DNA of 59,940 nt from an uncultured Bacteroidaceae bacterium (GCA_905233465.1 CAJOEI010000010.1:1-59940), one strand, 5' to 3'. Positions 34,406-42,974 are shown, counted from the first letter of the stretch. A program made the numbers and translations. Notes: a model not told the origin generated them from the letters alone.

Positions 34406-36460
34406 ATGCATAGATTATCTTTTATTTATTTATTATTTATCATTTATTATCTGTATACCCCACAGTCACTACGTGCTGAGGAGCAGCAGACCACGTTCCC
34501 CATCGTGTATGACTTCGCTCAGGCGGCTGATGTTAGCGGCAAGTACTCGACACAGTTGATGGGGGGAGCAAGGCTGACGACTTTTGCTGGCCACACGCTG
34601 CTTGACTTGGGGCAGGGCGACGGATATGCTGATCTGGGTGCGGACTTCGGTGCTGCCGTGCGTAGCATAAGCGGCGACTACACAATCAGCGTGACACTCC
34701 ACGTGCCATCCCAGACATCGCTCGCCGCCAACGGCAACTTCATATGGTGCATGTCACGCAGTAGCACCAACGGTTACCTCTTCCTCAGTGCCAAGGACAC
34801 ACGCTTTGCCATCACAAAGAAGAGCTGGAGCAACGAGACCAGCGTGGGAGCAAACGAGCCGCTCCCACGAGGAGAGTGGGTCACGCTGACATATGTCCAA
34901 AGCGGTGCCACCGGTACGCTTTATGTGGGCACAGAGGCCAAGGCACAGCAGACGGTGACGCTACATCCTGCCGATCTCAACCAGCTGAGAAACAACTATC
35001 TCGGCCGCAGCCCCTATGATGGCGACGTGCTGTTGCGCGGCGCACGCTATGCCGACTTCCGCGTCTACGACGAGGCCATCAACGCAGCAGAGTTGCAGCG
35101 CTTGGCTGACATAGCCCAAAGCTTGAACCATCTTCCCTCTGACGTGGCAATCGCGATGGACGCAGAAGAGCTGACGCTGCCATCAAGCATAAACAATCTT
35201 TATGAAGGCGTGACGCTGCCGCTGATGGGCAGCTACGGTAGTGCCATCGCCTGGCGTAGCTCGGATGCAGGACTACTCTCTAACGATGGGCAAGTCGTGG
35301 GAGAACCCGCCCAGACACGGACTCATGTCACCCTCACGGCCACTATCACCAATGGCTCTGAGCAACGACAGAAGCAGTTCGATGTCTATGTTCACAAGAA
35401 AGATAGCCCATACAGTCACTACCTCTTCACCTTCTTCCCGAGCAACAGCGACGAAAACATCTACTATGCACTCAGCGACAACGGCTACGACTACACCACC
35501 ATCAACAACGCCCAGCCAGTCGTCCTCGCCAAGCAACGCACCGTCATGGGCGGACTTCGCGACCCGCATATACTTCGTGGCCAGGACGGACGATTCTATA
35601 TGGTGGCCACTGACATGAAGTGCTCACTTGGATGGGAGAGCAACCGCGGCATGGTGCTTATGCGCTCAGACGACATGATACACTGGCAGTCATCCACAGT
35701 GCATTTTCCACAACGCTATGCGGGAACATATCTGGCCAAAGTGATTCGTGTGTGGGCACCAGAGACCATTTGGGATGCCGAGGTAGGCAAATATATGATT
35801 TACTTCTCTATACTCACCAACGACGGCACCGTGACTTACGACAAAGTATTCTATGCATACGCCAACGATGAGTTCACCGACCTTGAGGGCGAACCAGTCT
35901 ATCTCTACGACCGCGGCTCCGCAACCATAGATATGAACATCGTCTACAACGACAACGACCATCTCTACCATGCCTTCTACAAGAACGAAGGCTCCGGCGG
36001 AATATGCAAGGTCACCGCTTCCAGCCTCACAGCACCCTCTGGAACCGAAGGCACACAGTGGAGCCAGCCATCGGGAACGCTGCAGCAGACATCCGAAGCC
36101 GTCGAGGGAGCTGGAGTGTTCCGCCTCATCAACAGCGACGACTGGATCCTCATGTATGACTGCTACATGAACGGGCACTATCAGTTCTGCTCATCGCCTG
36201 ACCTCACCAACTTCACGGCACGACAGAACACAGCCACCAGCGGATCGTTCACCCCGCGCCACGGAACCGTCATCCCTATTACTGAGGATGAATACCAGAG
36301 GCTGAAGACTATGGACTTCACCGACGGCATTGACAATCATATGGTCAATCCTCAATCTTCAATTTTCAATGGTCAGTGCTTCGACCTTAGCGGCCGTAGA
36401 GTGAGCGTAACACAGCGGGGCGTGTATGTCGTGGGAGGCAAGGTGAAAATTGTACAATAA
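34406..36460 (+). CDS. secreted GH43 glycosidase with N-terminal LamG-like domain and T9SS-type C-terminus
   Basis: The protein has 684 residues from ATG 34406, with a signal peptide (MHRLSFIYLLFIIYYLYTPQ...LRA). A LamG/concanavalin-like domain occupies about residues 30-230 and an Ig-like linker about 245-330. A five-bladed GH43 propeller follows (VMGGLRDPHILRGQDGRFYMVATD with the base Asp, then VWAPETIWDAEVGKYMIYF). Arabinan or xylan side chains are plausible substrates. The last 25 residues (FDLSGRRVSVTQRGVYVVGG) match the type IX secretion sorting domain. Just before it, five heptamers (36341-36375) are translated as HMVNPQSSIFNGQ. Confidence 0.88.
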   Translation: MHRLSFIYLLFIIYYLYTPQSLRAEEQQTTFPIVYDFAQAADVSGKYSTQLMGGARLTTFAGHTLLDLGQGDGYADLGADFGAAVRSISGDYTISVTLHVPSQTSLAANGNFIWCMSRSSTNGYLFLSAKDTRFAITKKSWSNETSVGANEPLPRGEWVTLTYVQSGATGTLYVGTEAKAQQTVTLHPADLNQLRNNYLGRSPYDGDVLLRGARYADFRVYDEAINAAELQRLADIAQSLNHLPSDVAIAMDAEELTLPSSINNLYEGVTLPLMGSYGSAIAWRSSDAGLLSNDGQVVGEPAQTRTHVTLTATITNGSEQRQKQFDVYVHKKDSPYSHYLFTFFPSNSDENIYYALSDNGYDYTTINNAQPVVLAKQRTVMGGLRDPHILRGQDGRFYMVATDMKCSLGWESNRGMVLMRSDDMIHWQSSTVHFPQRYAGTYLAKVIRVWAPETIWDAEVGKYMIYFSILTNDGTVTYDKVFYAYANDEFTDLEGEPVYLYDRGSATIDMNIVYNDNDHLYHAFYKNEGSGGICKVTASSLTAPSGTEGTQWSQPSGTLQQTSEAVEGAGVFRLINSDDWILMYDCYMNGHYQFCSSPDLTNFTARQNTATSGSFTPRHGTVIPITEDEYQRLKTMDFTDGIDNHMVNPQSSIFNGQCFDLSGRRVSVTQRGVYVVGGKVKIVQ
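36341..36375. repeat. five heptamers in frame inside the GH43 gene
   Basis: ATGGTCA, ATCCTCA, ATCTTCA, ATTTTCA, ATGGTCA. They form the linker between the catalytic part and the sorting domain. Confidence 0.8.
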
Positions 36461-36473
36461 AAGCAATATAGAC

Positions 36474-37310
36474 ATGAAACATTTTCATCTATACATTATC
36501 TGTCCTATCATCATCACGCTTGCTGCCTGTACAGGTAGCAAGCGTGATGCTATTGGACATACAGAGGTGACAATAGAAACATCCGAGGGCGATATCATTG
36601 TCCGCCTGTACGACGACACGCCGCTTCACCGCGACAACTTCATATGCAACGTGCGCCAAGGCTGCTACGACGGCATCTTATTCAACCGCATCGTGCCCGA
36701 GATGGTCATACAAACTGGAGACACCACCATGAAAGCTAAAGCGAGCCAGACCTCCCAGGGATGCCTTCACCCCAGTCCTTCAACGGGCATTCCTGCCGAG
36801 ATTGTCTATCCTCGGCATTTCCACAAGCAAGGTGCCCTGGCAGCAGCACGCGAACCAGACAGTATCAATCCCAGCCGCCTCTCGAGTCCATTGCAGTGGT
36901 ACATCGTAACTGGTAAGAAATACACGTCGGCCGAGCTGCGAGAGCTGCAGACACTAATATATGATGAGCGCGTGGCAGCACTCTTTGAGACACTGCTGCG
37001 ACAACACGCTACGCAGATAGACTCGCTACGATGCACTAACCACGATGCCTGGCAGCAACGGCTCAACGACTTGCAGGTGCAGGCTGAGCAGACACTGGCC
37101 GTCAATCCACCACAGCCACTAAGTGAAACACAGAAACAGACCTACAACCGCCTTGGCGGAGCGCCACACCTCGATGGCGACTACACCGTCTTTGGCGAGG
37201 TCGTGGAGGGCATGCCCATCGCCCTGCGCATTGGACGCACACCAGTGGATGCTAAGGAACGTCCACGCAAGGCAGTCTACATCAAGAAGGTGACAATCAG
37301 TAAAATGTAA
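36474..37310 (+). CDS. cyclophilin-type peptidyl-prolyl isomerase, lipoprotein
   Basis: Starting at ATG 36474 gives 278 residues and a lipobox (CPIIITLAAC). The N-terminal cyclophilin segment is VTIETSEGDIIVRLYDDTPLHRDNFICNVRQGCYDGILFNRIVPEMVIQTGD. The C-terminal segment is DGDYTVFGEVVEGMPIALRI. Between them lies a long helical insert (about residues 130-215) that replaces part of the usual core, so activity is uncertain. It would act on folding of envelope proteins. The stop codon lies in a heptamer array that also holds the end of cbiB. Confidence 0.85.
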   Translation: MKHFHLYIICPIIITLAACTGSKRDAIGHTEVTIETSEGDIIVRLYDDTPLHRDNFICNVRQGCYDGILFNRIVPEMVIQTGDTTMKAKASQTSQGCLHPSPSTGIPAEIVYPRHFHKQGALAAAREPDSINPSRLSSPLQWYIVTGKKYTSAELRELQTLIYDERVAALFETLLRQHATQIDSLRCTNHDAWQQRLNDLQVQAEQTLAVNPPQPLSETQKQTYNRLGGAPHLDGDYTVFGEVVEGMPIALRIGRTPVDAKERPRKAVYIKKVTISKM

Positions 37311-38259
37311 AATGTAAAATGGAGAATGTGATGGCTACGGCAATTATCTCTGCTATGAGGGCAATGCGGATGCTGAGACGGCAGTCGGCGGTGGTTAGGG
37401 GGCGTGGGTTAGTGCCTATATAGGGCTTCTCCACGGCTTGGCCAAAGTAATCGTGAGTGCCACCGAAACGGCAGTCGAGGACTGCGGCGAGGGCTGCCTC
37501 GGGCCAGCCGCTGTTGGGGGAGGCGTGGGCAGGGCCGAAGCGGAGGAGGAAACGGTAGTGTGCTCGACGGTTTTGCCGTCGAGAAAAATTACCGACGATT
37601 AGTATCAGCAGGGCTGTGAGGCGGGCGGGGATATAGTTGGCGATGTCGTCTATGCGGGCGGCCCAACAGCCGAATTGACGGTAGCGGTCGGTGCGATAGC
37701 CTATCATAGAGTCAAATGTGTTGATGACTTTATAGGTTAGCATCCCTGGCACACCAAGCAGGGCGAGCCAGAAGAGTGGGGCGATGACGCCGTCGGAGAG
37801 GTTCTCGGCCAGAGTCTCAAGGGCAGCTTGTCGTATCTCCTGTGCTGATAGCGACTGAGTGTCGCGACCCACGATGCGTGCCACTTGAGTACGTCCTTCT
37901 TCCACGCTGCGATCCACAGCCTCGAATGTCATACGAACCTCGCGCCGCAAGGTGTTGCCTGCAAGGCAGAAGAAGATGAGGATGGTTGATAAAGTTAAAT
38001 GGAAAATATTAAATGTGAAATGTGAAATGTGAAATGTATAGGGGGTTAGGGAGAGGAGATAGAGTACTGTGGTTGTGCCTGCAAAGGCCAACAGTATGGT
38101 GACAATGACCAGAATAGCACCCTTCAGCATACGGTAGTTGCCTTGGTTGAGACGCTTTTCCCAGAATGCAATCCAGCGGCCTATATACACAACGGGGTGG
38201 GGCAGCCGCGCAGGGTCACCGAAGAGAAGGTCAAGGATCCAACCGAAGAGGAGAGACAT
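37297..38259 (-). CDS. cbiB: adenosylcobinamide-phosphate synthase CbiB
   Basis: A membrane enzyme that attaches aminopropanol phosphate to adenosylcobyric acid. It has 320 residues. The typical N-terminus LLFGWILDLLFGDPARLPHPVVYIGRWI is followed by several helices. Conserved ARIVGRDTQSLSAQEIRQAALETLAENLSDGVIAPLFW and SMIGYRTDRYRQFG are present. Two parts come from repeats: YTFHISHFTFNIFHLTL (heptamers at 37994-38035) in a membrane loop, and the C-terminus SILHFTFY (37300-37327). A 23-bp palindrome (37561-37583) is also read through. It overlaps the convergent cyclophilin gene by 14 bp and is the last gene of the cobalamin run. Confidence 0.93.
   Translation of the reverse strand: MSLLFGWILDLLFGDPARLPHPVVYIGRWIAFWEKRLNQGNYRMLKGAILVIVTILLAFAGTTTVLYLLSLTPYTFHISHFTFNIFHLTLSTILIFFCLAGNTLRREVRMTFEAVDRSVEEGRTQVARIVGRDTQSLSAQEIRQAALETLAENLSDGVIAPLFWLALLGVPGMLTYKVINTFDSMIGYRTDRYRQFGCWAARIDDIANYIPARLTALLILIVGNFSRRQNRRAHYRFLLRFGPAHASPNSGWPEAALAAVLDCRFGGTHDYFGQAVEKPYIGTNPRPLTTADCRLSIRIALIAEIIAVAITFSILHFTFY
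37300..37327. repeat. heptamer array (GTAAAAT x3, GGAGAAT) at the ends of two convergent genes
   Basis: Four 7-bp units contain the cyclophilin stop codon (37308-37310) and encode the last residues of CbiB. Confidence 0.85.
37561..37583. repeat. 23-bp palindrome, copy 1, inside cbiB
   Basis: TGCTCGACGG-TTTT-GCCGTCGAG. An inverted near-copy lies at 39500-39522 with two paired substitutions that keep the stem. Confidence 0.7.
37994..38035. repeat. six heptamers in frame inside cbiB
   Basis: GTTAAAT, GGAAAAT, ATTAAAT, GTGAAAT x3, exactly 42 bp or 14 codons. Confidence 0.88.
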
Positions 38260-38263
38260 AGTT

Positions 38264-38372
38264 TTATTTTACGATTTTACGATTTAAAGATTTTACGATT
38301 TATTAACTAGTGAGCGATTTTACGATTTGGCTGTGCGAAGCCTTAATTATGAATTATGCATTAAGCATTATG
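38264..38372. repeat. octamer (GATTTTAC) and heptamer (AATTATG) arrays between cobD and cbiB
   Basis: Repeated GATTTTAC/GATTTAAA octamers occupy 38264-38328, and AATTATG/CATTATG heptamers 38345-38372. Together they fill the 116-bp gap between the two genes. Confidence 0.8.
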
Positions 38373-38375
38373 CTT

Positions 38376-39404
38376 TTATTTAATCCATTCTTGGATGGCA
38401 GCGATGAGGGCGTTGTTTTCTTCTGGTGTCTGTACGGCAATGCGGAAGAAGGAGGCGTCAAGCCCCTCGAAGTTAGAGGCGTCGCGGATAAGGATTCCGC
38501 GCTCTGTGGCAAGCCATTCTTTAAGGGCGGAGGCGCGGCCTATGCGCAGGCGACAGAGGAGGATGTGGGTGTCTGAAGGCCACGGCTCGATGACGCCAGT
38601 CTTTGCGAGTTCGGTAGCTACGCGTTCGCGCTCATGAAGCAGGTCTGCAAGTGGGAGGACGTAATCAGCCTTATGTCGGAGCAGATAAATGGCTGCGGCT
38701 TGAGAGATACTGCTTATAGTCCACGGCATACGCTGCCGACGCAGAAACTCGGATAACGTTTGGTTTGCTGTGATATATCCCAGACGAAGGCCTGGCACCG
38801 CATATTCCTTTGTCATGGAGTGAAGCATAATGACATTGGGCAAGGCTGCGGCTTCTTTTTGGGAAATAAGGGGGTGTTGAGTGAAGGGGGCGTAAGAGGC
38901 ATCTATAACGAAGAGAGTGTGCGGGTAAATCTCGATGAAATGGCGCATTTCGGCTTCGGGAACGACTGTGCCAGTTGGGTTGTTGGGGATGCAAAGCCAG
39001 AGAAGGGGCCTGCCCCCGGACGGTCCATCCTCGGCCCCGGGGATATCTTTGAGAGAGTAAATCGCTTTTACGCGGTGTTCGTGGATTCGGCAGGCATCGG
39101 CATACTCGGAGAATGTAGGTTGAAGAATGTAGGATGTGGAGCGGCGGAAGACCTGTGCCACGAGATAGATGGCTTCTGTGGCCCCTGCGGTGGCTATAAC
39201 CTCCGAAGGGGAGAGGCCGAGGTCGGCAGCTAAGGCGGCTTCCAGGCGTTCGGGTGAGGGCTCCGGGTAATTGGTCACAGAGGGCAGGACCTCTGCGAGA
39301 TGGGCATAGAGACCATCGTGGCGGAAGTGGCTGTATATGTTGCTGCTGAAATTAAGGCGGATGTCCTTGTAAGCGTGGATGTCGTCTCCGTGGCCATTAA
39401 TCAT
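38376..39404 (-). CDS. cobD: L-threonine-O-3-phosphate decarboxylase CobD
   Basis: A PLP enzyme of 342 residues that makes (R)-1-amino-2-propanol phosphate, the CbiB substrate. The class I aminotransferase fold shows NPTGTVVP, VIDASYAPF and the PLP lysine K199 in HSMTKEYAVPGLRLGY. The start overlaps the cobQ stop by eight bases. A histidinol-phosphate aminotransferase reading is less likely given the cluster. Confidence 0.92.
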   Translation of the reverse strand: MINGHGDDIHAYKDIRLNFSSNIYSHFRHDGLYAHLAEVLPSVTNYPEPSPERLEAALAADLGLSPSEVIATAGATEAIYLVAQVFRRSTSYILQPTFSEYADACRIHEHRVKAIYSLKDIPGAEDGPSGGRPLLWLCIPNNPTGTVVPEAEMRHFIEIYPHTLFVIDASYAPFTQHPLISQKEAAALPNVIMLHSMTKEYAVPGLRLGYITANQTLSEFLRRQRMPWTISSISQAAAIYLLRHKADYVLPLADLLHERERVATELAKTGVIEPWPSDTHILLCRLRIGRASALKEWLATERGILIRDASNFEGLDASFFRIAVQTPEENNALIAAIQEWIK

Positions 39405-40935
39405 GAGTGAGTATTTTATAGAGTTTTTGGATGTCTATGTGCTTGCGGATGTGGGCTGCCAGGCGGTCATATTGCTCGTCCTTGAAGGCGGAGGCTGAAC
39501 TCGGCGGCAAAACCGCCGAGCACACTGCCCCCTGAGGGGCAGCTGCAGACGGGGTGAAAGTAGATGAGGCGGCTGCAGAAGCTGGAGCAGCAGATGGGGC
39601 TGTTAAAGCGGAGGCTGCTGGTAAGGCGGCTTTGAGGAGGGATTCGATGACGGGTGGGTTGTCGAGGAAGCCGTGGATGTAGGTGCCGAGGCAGCGGGGA
39701 GCGCGGGTGAAGGGTGAAGAGGGGTCGTTAGTGCTTACACCCTGATGGATTTCGTAGCCCTGACAGGTGTGGCCTTCCCAGTCGAAGGTGACTTGGCGGG
39801 TGGTCTTGGAAGCGGTCATAACGGTATTTATGGGCAGGAGACCGAGACCTGGGAGAGAGGGTATATCGCCCTCGATGCCGTCGGGGTCGCTGACGGTCTG
39901 TCCGAGCATCTGATAGCCTCCGCAGATGCCTACGACAAAGCGCCCGTTGCGGTGAGCGCGGATTATAGCCTGGGCACATCCGTTACGACGCAGTTCAAGC
40001 AGGTCGTCAAGAGTGGCTTTGGTGCCAGGGAGAATTATAATGTCCGCCCGCTCAATGTCGGTGGTGTTGTTTGTGTAGAAGAGGTTCACGCGCGGGCCGC
40101 GCTCCAGAGTGCCGAAGTCGGTGAAGTTGCTGATATGTCGAAGTAGCACCACGGCCACATTCACTTTCCCCTCTGCCAGTTCACGTCGTTTACGTTCGAG
40201 GCTGACGCTGTCCTCCTCCTCGATGACTATGTCTGTGAACATAGGCACTACGCCCAACACCGGAACGCCACACACCTCTTCCAACATCTTCCGTCCTTCT
40301 TCGAAGAGACGGATATCGCCACGGAACTTATTGACTATTATACCTTTGATGCGATGGCGATCCTCGGGCTGCTGAAGCATTATGCTGCCATAGCAGGAGG
40401 CGAAGACGCCGCCTCTGTCTATATCAGCAACGAGGATGACGTCAGCGTTGGCGTGTCGAGCCATTGGCATATTCACCAAGTCGCTCTCCCGCAGGTTTAT
40501 CTCTGCTATGCTGCCCGCCCCCTCCATCACGATAGGGTTATATTGGGCTGCGAGGCGGTCAAAGGCAGCACACACTTCGCTACGCAGTTCCTCACGCCCT
40601 TCTTTTCTGAAATAGTCGTATGCAGAGCGGTTGCCGATGGGCTTGCCGTTGAGTACCACCTGAGTAGTATGTTCGGAGTTGGGCTTCAGGAGCAGCGGAT
40701 TCATATCTGTATGTGGATCCAGTTGGCACGCTTCGGCCTGCACAGCCTGGGCACGCCCTATCTCTCGTCCGTCGGGTGTGGCGAAAGAGTTGAGTGCCAT
40801 GTTCTGCGCTTTGAACGGAGCTGGGTGAAATCCGTCTTGCAGAAAAATGCGGCAGAGGGCCGTGGCAATAACGCTCTTACCTACGTCGCTGCCTGTGCCG
40901 GCGAGCATTATGGGGTGAAGATATTTAGAATTCAT
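39397..40935 (-). CDS. cobQ: cobyric acid synthase (CobQ/CbiP)
   Basis: A glutamine-dependent amidotransferase that amidates four side chains of adenosylcobyrinic acid a,c-diamide. It has 512 residues. The N-terminal ATPase domain has LAGTGSDVGKSVIATALC. The class I glutaminase domain has the nucleophile Cys in VGICGGYQMLG (about residue 333) and His in CLGTYIHGFLDN. An Ala/Ser/Pro-rich insert (about residues 435-485) near the C-terminus is not part of the family and includes a read-through 23-bp palindrome. The start codon lies in a heptamer array. Confidence 0.94.
   Translation of the reverse strand: MNSKYLHPIMLAGTGSDVGKSVIATALCRIFLQDGFHPAPFKAQNMALNSFATPDGREIGRAQAVQAEACQLDPHTDMNPLLLKPNSEHTTQVVLNGKPIGNRSAYDYFRKEGREELRSEVCAAFDRLAAQYNPIVMEGAGSIAEINLRESDLVNMPMARHANADVILVADIDRGGVFASCYGSIMLQQPEDRHRIKGIIVNKFRGDIRLFEEGRKMLEEVCGVPVLGVVPMFTDIVIEEEDSVSLERKRRELAEGKVNVAVVLLRHISNFTDFGTLERGPRVNLFYTNNTTDIERADIIILPGTKATLDDLLELRRNGCAQAIIRAHRNGRFVVGICGGYQMLGQTVSDPDGIEGDIPSLPGLGLLPINTVMTASKTTRQVTFDWEGHTCQGYEIHQGVSTNDPSSPFTRAPRCLGTYIHGFLDNPPVIESLLKAALPAASALTAPSAAPASAAASSTFTPSAAAPQGAVCSAVLPPSSASAFKDEQYDRLAAHIRKHIDIQKLYKILTHD
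39500..39522. repeat. 23-bp palindrome, copy 2, inside cobQ
   Basis: CTCGGCGGC-AAAA-CCGCCGAGCA, the inverted counterpart of 37561-37583, read in frame within the Ala-rich C-terminal insert of CobQ. Confidence 0.7.
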
Positions 40936-40978
40936 AATTCATAATTCATAATTCACATTCTCCATTTTACATTTTACC
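40930..40978. repeat. seven heptamers across the cobQ start and the end of cbiA
   Basis: ATTCATA x3, ATTCACA, TTCTCCA, TTTTACA, TTTTACC. The array supplies the cobQ ATG (40933-40935), the cbiA stop (40939-40941) and the last cbiA residues (VKCKMENVNYEL). Confidence 0.9.
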
Positions 40979-41538
40979 GACCACAGGTCGTAAAGGTGGG
41001 TGTAGCTGGCAAGAACGTTCTTGTATCTCAGAATGGGAGTGTTCACGGGCTCGTTTTTGGCGTTATAGACTTGCGCGATGCTTTCGGGGGCGGAACCGAG
41101 GAACTGCGTGTAGTGGAACTCGTGACCGCGGTATTCCTTGCCGTCAATCACAAAACGGCGGTAACCGAGAGAGAGTTTGCGGTCGGCCTTCCGTGCGGTG
41201 ATGGTATAAGGCAGTACGCCACACATCGGATATTCGCCATCATCAGTGAGGATGCTTTTGCACAGATACATCAAACCACCACACTCTGCCACGATTCTTC
41301 CGTCATGTTCAGCAAAGTCTTTTATAGCCTTACGACAGGCCTCGTTTCTCACCAGTACATCCAAGTGCTTCTCCGGATAGCCGCCAGGCAGATAGAGTAA
41401 GTCAATACCGTCAAAGCACGGTACATCATTCTCCGGATCGAAGAAGCTGACGTTGCACAACCGGTCTATCGTCTCCTGATAGATAAAGGAAAACGACTCG
41501 TTGTTCCTTGCTATTAAAGTTTTAGAAGCTCTTCCCAT
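40939..41538 (-). CDS. cbiA: CbiA, glutaminase half (second frame)
   Basis: A 199-residue frame containing the class I glutaminase domain of cobyrinate a,c-diamide synthase. It has TLIARNNESFSFIYQE at the domain start, DLLYLPGGYPEKHLDVL, the nucleophile Cys in RIVAECGGLMYLCKS, and His in RGHEFHYTQF. It overlaps the ATPase half by 25 bp in another frame. It either results from a frameshift in a short A run (AAAA) or is a separate subunit starting at ATG 41538. The C-terminal VKCKMENVNYEL is derived from heptamers. Confidence 0.85.
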   Translation of the reverse strand: MGRASKTLIARNNESFSFIYQETIDRLCNVSFFDPENDVPCFDGIDLLYLPGGYPEKHLDVLVRNEACRKAIKDFAEHDGRIVAECGGLMYLCKSILTDDGEYPMCGVLPYTITARKADRKLSLGYRRFVIDGKEYRGHEFHYTQFLGSAPESIAQVYNAKNEPVNTPILRYKNVLASYTHLYDLWSVKCKMENVNYEL

Positions 41539-42167
41539 TGTATATTTTCTTCTATCAGGTTTAACAGTTGCTCAGGCACAATAATCTCAGAGAAATCAAG
41601 TCCCAGATAACGGGATCCCTGTTCCAATTCAGTGCTTTTGGGCAGATAGCCAAAGCATCGTGTATGGAGGTCGTCACATACCTGTCGGAGCATATCAAAG
41701 TGCCTCGCTGAGCCTACTTTATTAAATATGACGCCTGCTATGTTCACGTCTGCCCGGAAATGGATGAAACCGGAGAGCAGAGCCGCCATCGAATAGGCAG
41801 CACTCTTCGCATCTACAACCAGAACCACGGGGATATTCAGCACATGGGCAATCTCTGATGCAGAACCGCGGTCGCGGTCGTAGCCGTCGAAAAGACCCAT
41901 CATCCCTTCCACGACACATACATCTGCATCGGCACCGTAATGCTCGAAAAGCTCGCGCACATGTTCAGGAGTTGCCATGAACGTGTCAAGGTTAATGCTT
42001 GGTCGTCCGCACACGGCACTATGGAATTTGGTATCGATATAGTCAGGCCCGCACTTGAACGGCTGTACACGCAGTCCATGGTGACGTATCGTCTGCATCA
42101 ACCCGAGTGTTATGGTGGTTTTGCCGCTTCCCGAAGAGGGCGCTCCTATGAGGAACTTATGAGTCAT
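41514..42167 (-). CDS. cbiA: CbiA, ATPase half (first frame)
   Basis: A 217-residue frame containing the P-loop domain of cobyrinate a,c-diamide synthase: FLIGAPSSGSGKTTITLGLMQTI, PFKCGPDYIDTKFH, VCVVEGMMGLFDGYD. The enzyme amidates the a and c side chains and normally is one chain of about 400-450 residues. Here the frame stops after NIQWEELLKL at the junction to the glutaminase domain, and the second half continues in the -1 frame. A -1 slip on CTA-AAA would join them as ELLK-TLIARNN. Confidence 0.87.
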   Translation of the reverse strand: MTHKFLIGAPSSGSGKTTITLGLMQTIRHHGLRVQPFKCGPDYIDTKFHSAVCGRPSINLDTFMATPEHVRELFEHYGADADVCVVEGMMGLFDGYDRDRGSASEIAHVLNIPVVLVVDAKSAAYSMAALLSGFIHFRADVNIAGVIFNKVGSARHFDMLRQVCDDLHTRCFGYLPKSTELEQGSRYLGLDFSEIIVPEQLLNLIEENIQWEELLKL

Positions 42168-42173
42168 TGCATC

Positions 42174-42974
42174 TTAGGGTATAAGTAAGAAAAGGTAAAA
42201 GACAAGTTCTGTGAGAATAAAGGTGGCTCCGCAGCAGTCGCCCGTGTAACCTCCGATGCGACGGCGCATAAGTAGGATGAGGGCGGCGGCAACGATAGCT
42301 GCAGGCAGCAAAGAGAGGGCGAGAGTTGACAGTTGACAGTTGACAGTTGACAGTTGACAGTTGACAATTGACAATTGACAAAGATATATGAACAAGCAGG
42401 CTGGCGCTAGGCCAAGGATGAGACTAATTATACGCTCTCCCCAAGGCGTACGCTCATATATGAGGAGGTTCTTAGCCTCAGACTCCGGTCTGGCGTATGG
42501 CAGGAAATAAATTATTGTGGAACTAATCCATTTGCAGGCGGCGTCGGCCACGATGAGGACGAGAGGCGAAAGGCCGTCTTCCAATAGATGGGTTAGGATT
42601 GCAGAGAGCATCAGATAATAAATAACGAGTCCCAGCACGCCGTAGGTACCGATGTGCGAGTCCTTCATAATGGCCAGAGTCCGTTCGCGCGAAGTGCCGC
42701 CGCCGAAACCGTCGCAGAAGTCGGCAAAACCGTCTTCGTGGAGAGCTCCTGTAAGCAGCACCCTACTGGCAAGTGCGAGTATCACGCTTACTGAAGGCGG
42801 CAGACCTATTGCCATAGCTCCCCAGCACACAACTGCCATAACGCCTCCCGTGAGCCACCCGGCAAGCGGCCACAGAGGCACCACTCTCTCGAAATATTCC
42901 TTCTCCACCGTAAATAAACGCCACAGGGGGAGACGAGTGAAGAACATTAGGGAGGCAAGGATTCGCTTAAGCAT
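42174..42974 (-). CDS. cobS: cobalamin synthase CobS (adenosylcobinamide-GDP ribazoletransferase)
   Basis: An inner-membrane enzyme that joins adenosylcobinamide-GDP and alpha-ribazole. It has 266 residues; the family is commonly about 250. The signature HEDGFADFCDGFGGG lies near residue 78. The C-terminal half contains LCQLSIVNCQLSTVNCQLST, the translation of eight heptamers (42324-42379), which accounts for the extra length and lies between two membrane helices. The start codon lies in another heptamer array. Confidence 0.94.
   Translation of the reverse strand: MLKRILASLMFFTRLPLWRLFTVEKEYFERVVPLWPLAGWLTGGVMAVVCWGAMAIGLPPSVSVILALASRVLLTGALHEDGFADFCDGFGGGTSRERTLAIMKDSHIGTYGVLGLVIYYLMLSAILTHLLEDGLSPLVLIVADAACKWISSTIIYFLPYARPESEAKNLLIYERTPWGERIISLILGLAPACLFIYLCQLSIVNCQLSTVNCQLSTLALSLLPAAIVAAALILLMRRRIGGYTGDCCGATFILTELVFYLFLLIP
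42324..42379. repeat. eight heptamers inside cobS (AGTTGAC x6, AATTGAC x2)
   Basis: A perfect 56-bp tandem array with six identical units followed by two with a single substitution. It is the longest and purest array in the window. Since 56 is not a multiple of three, the present frame depends on the flanking sequence. Confidence 0.95.

Noticed and set aside
41514..41538. Confirmed programmed ribosomal frameshift in cbiA
   Set aside because: A four-A run is not a strong slippery heptamer and no downstream stimulatory structure was recognised; an indel or split gene is equally possible, so it is kept only as a question.
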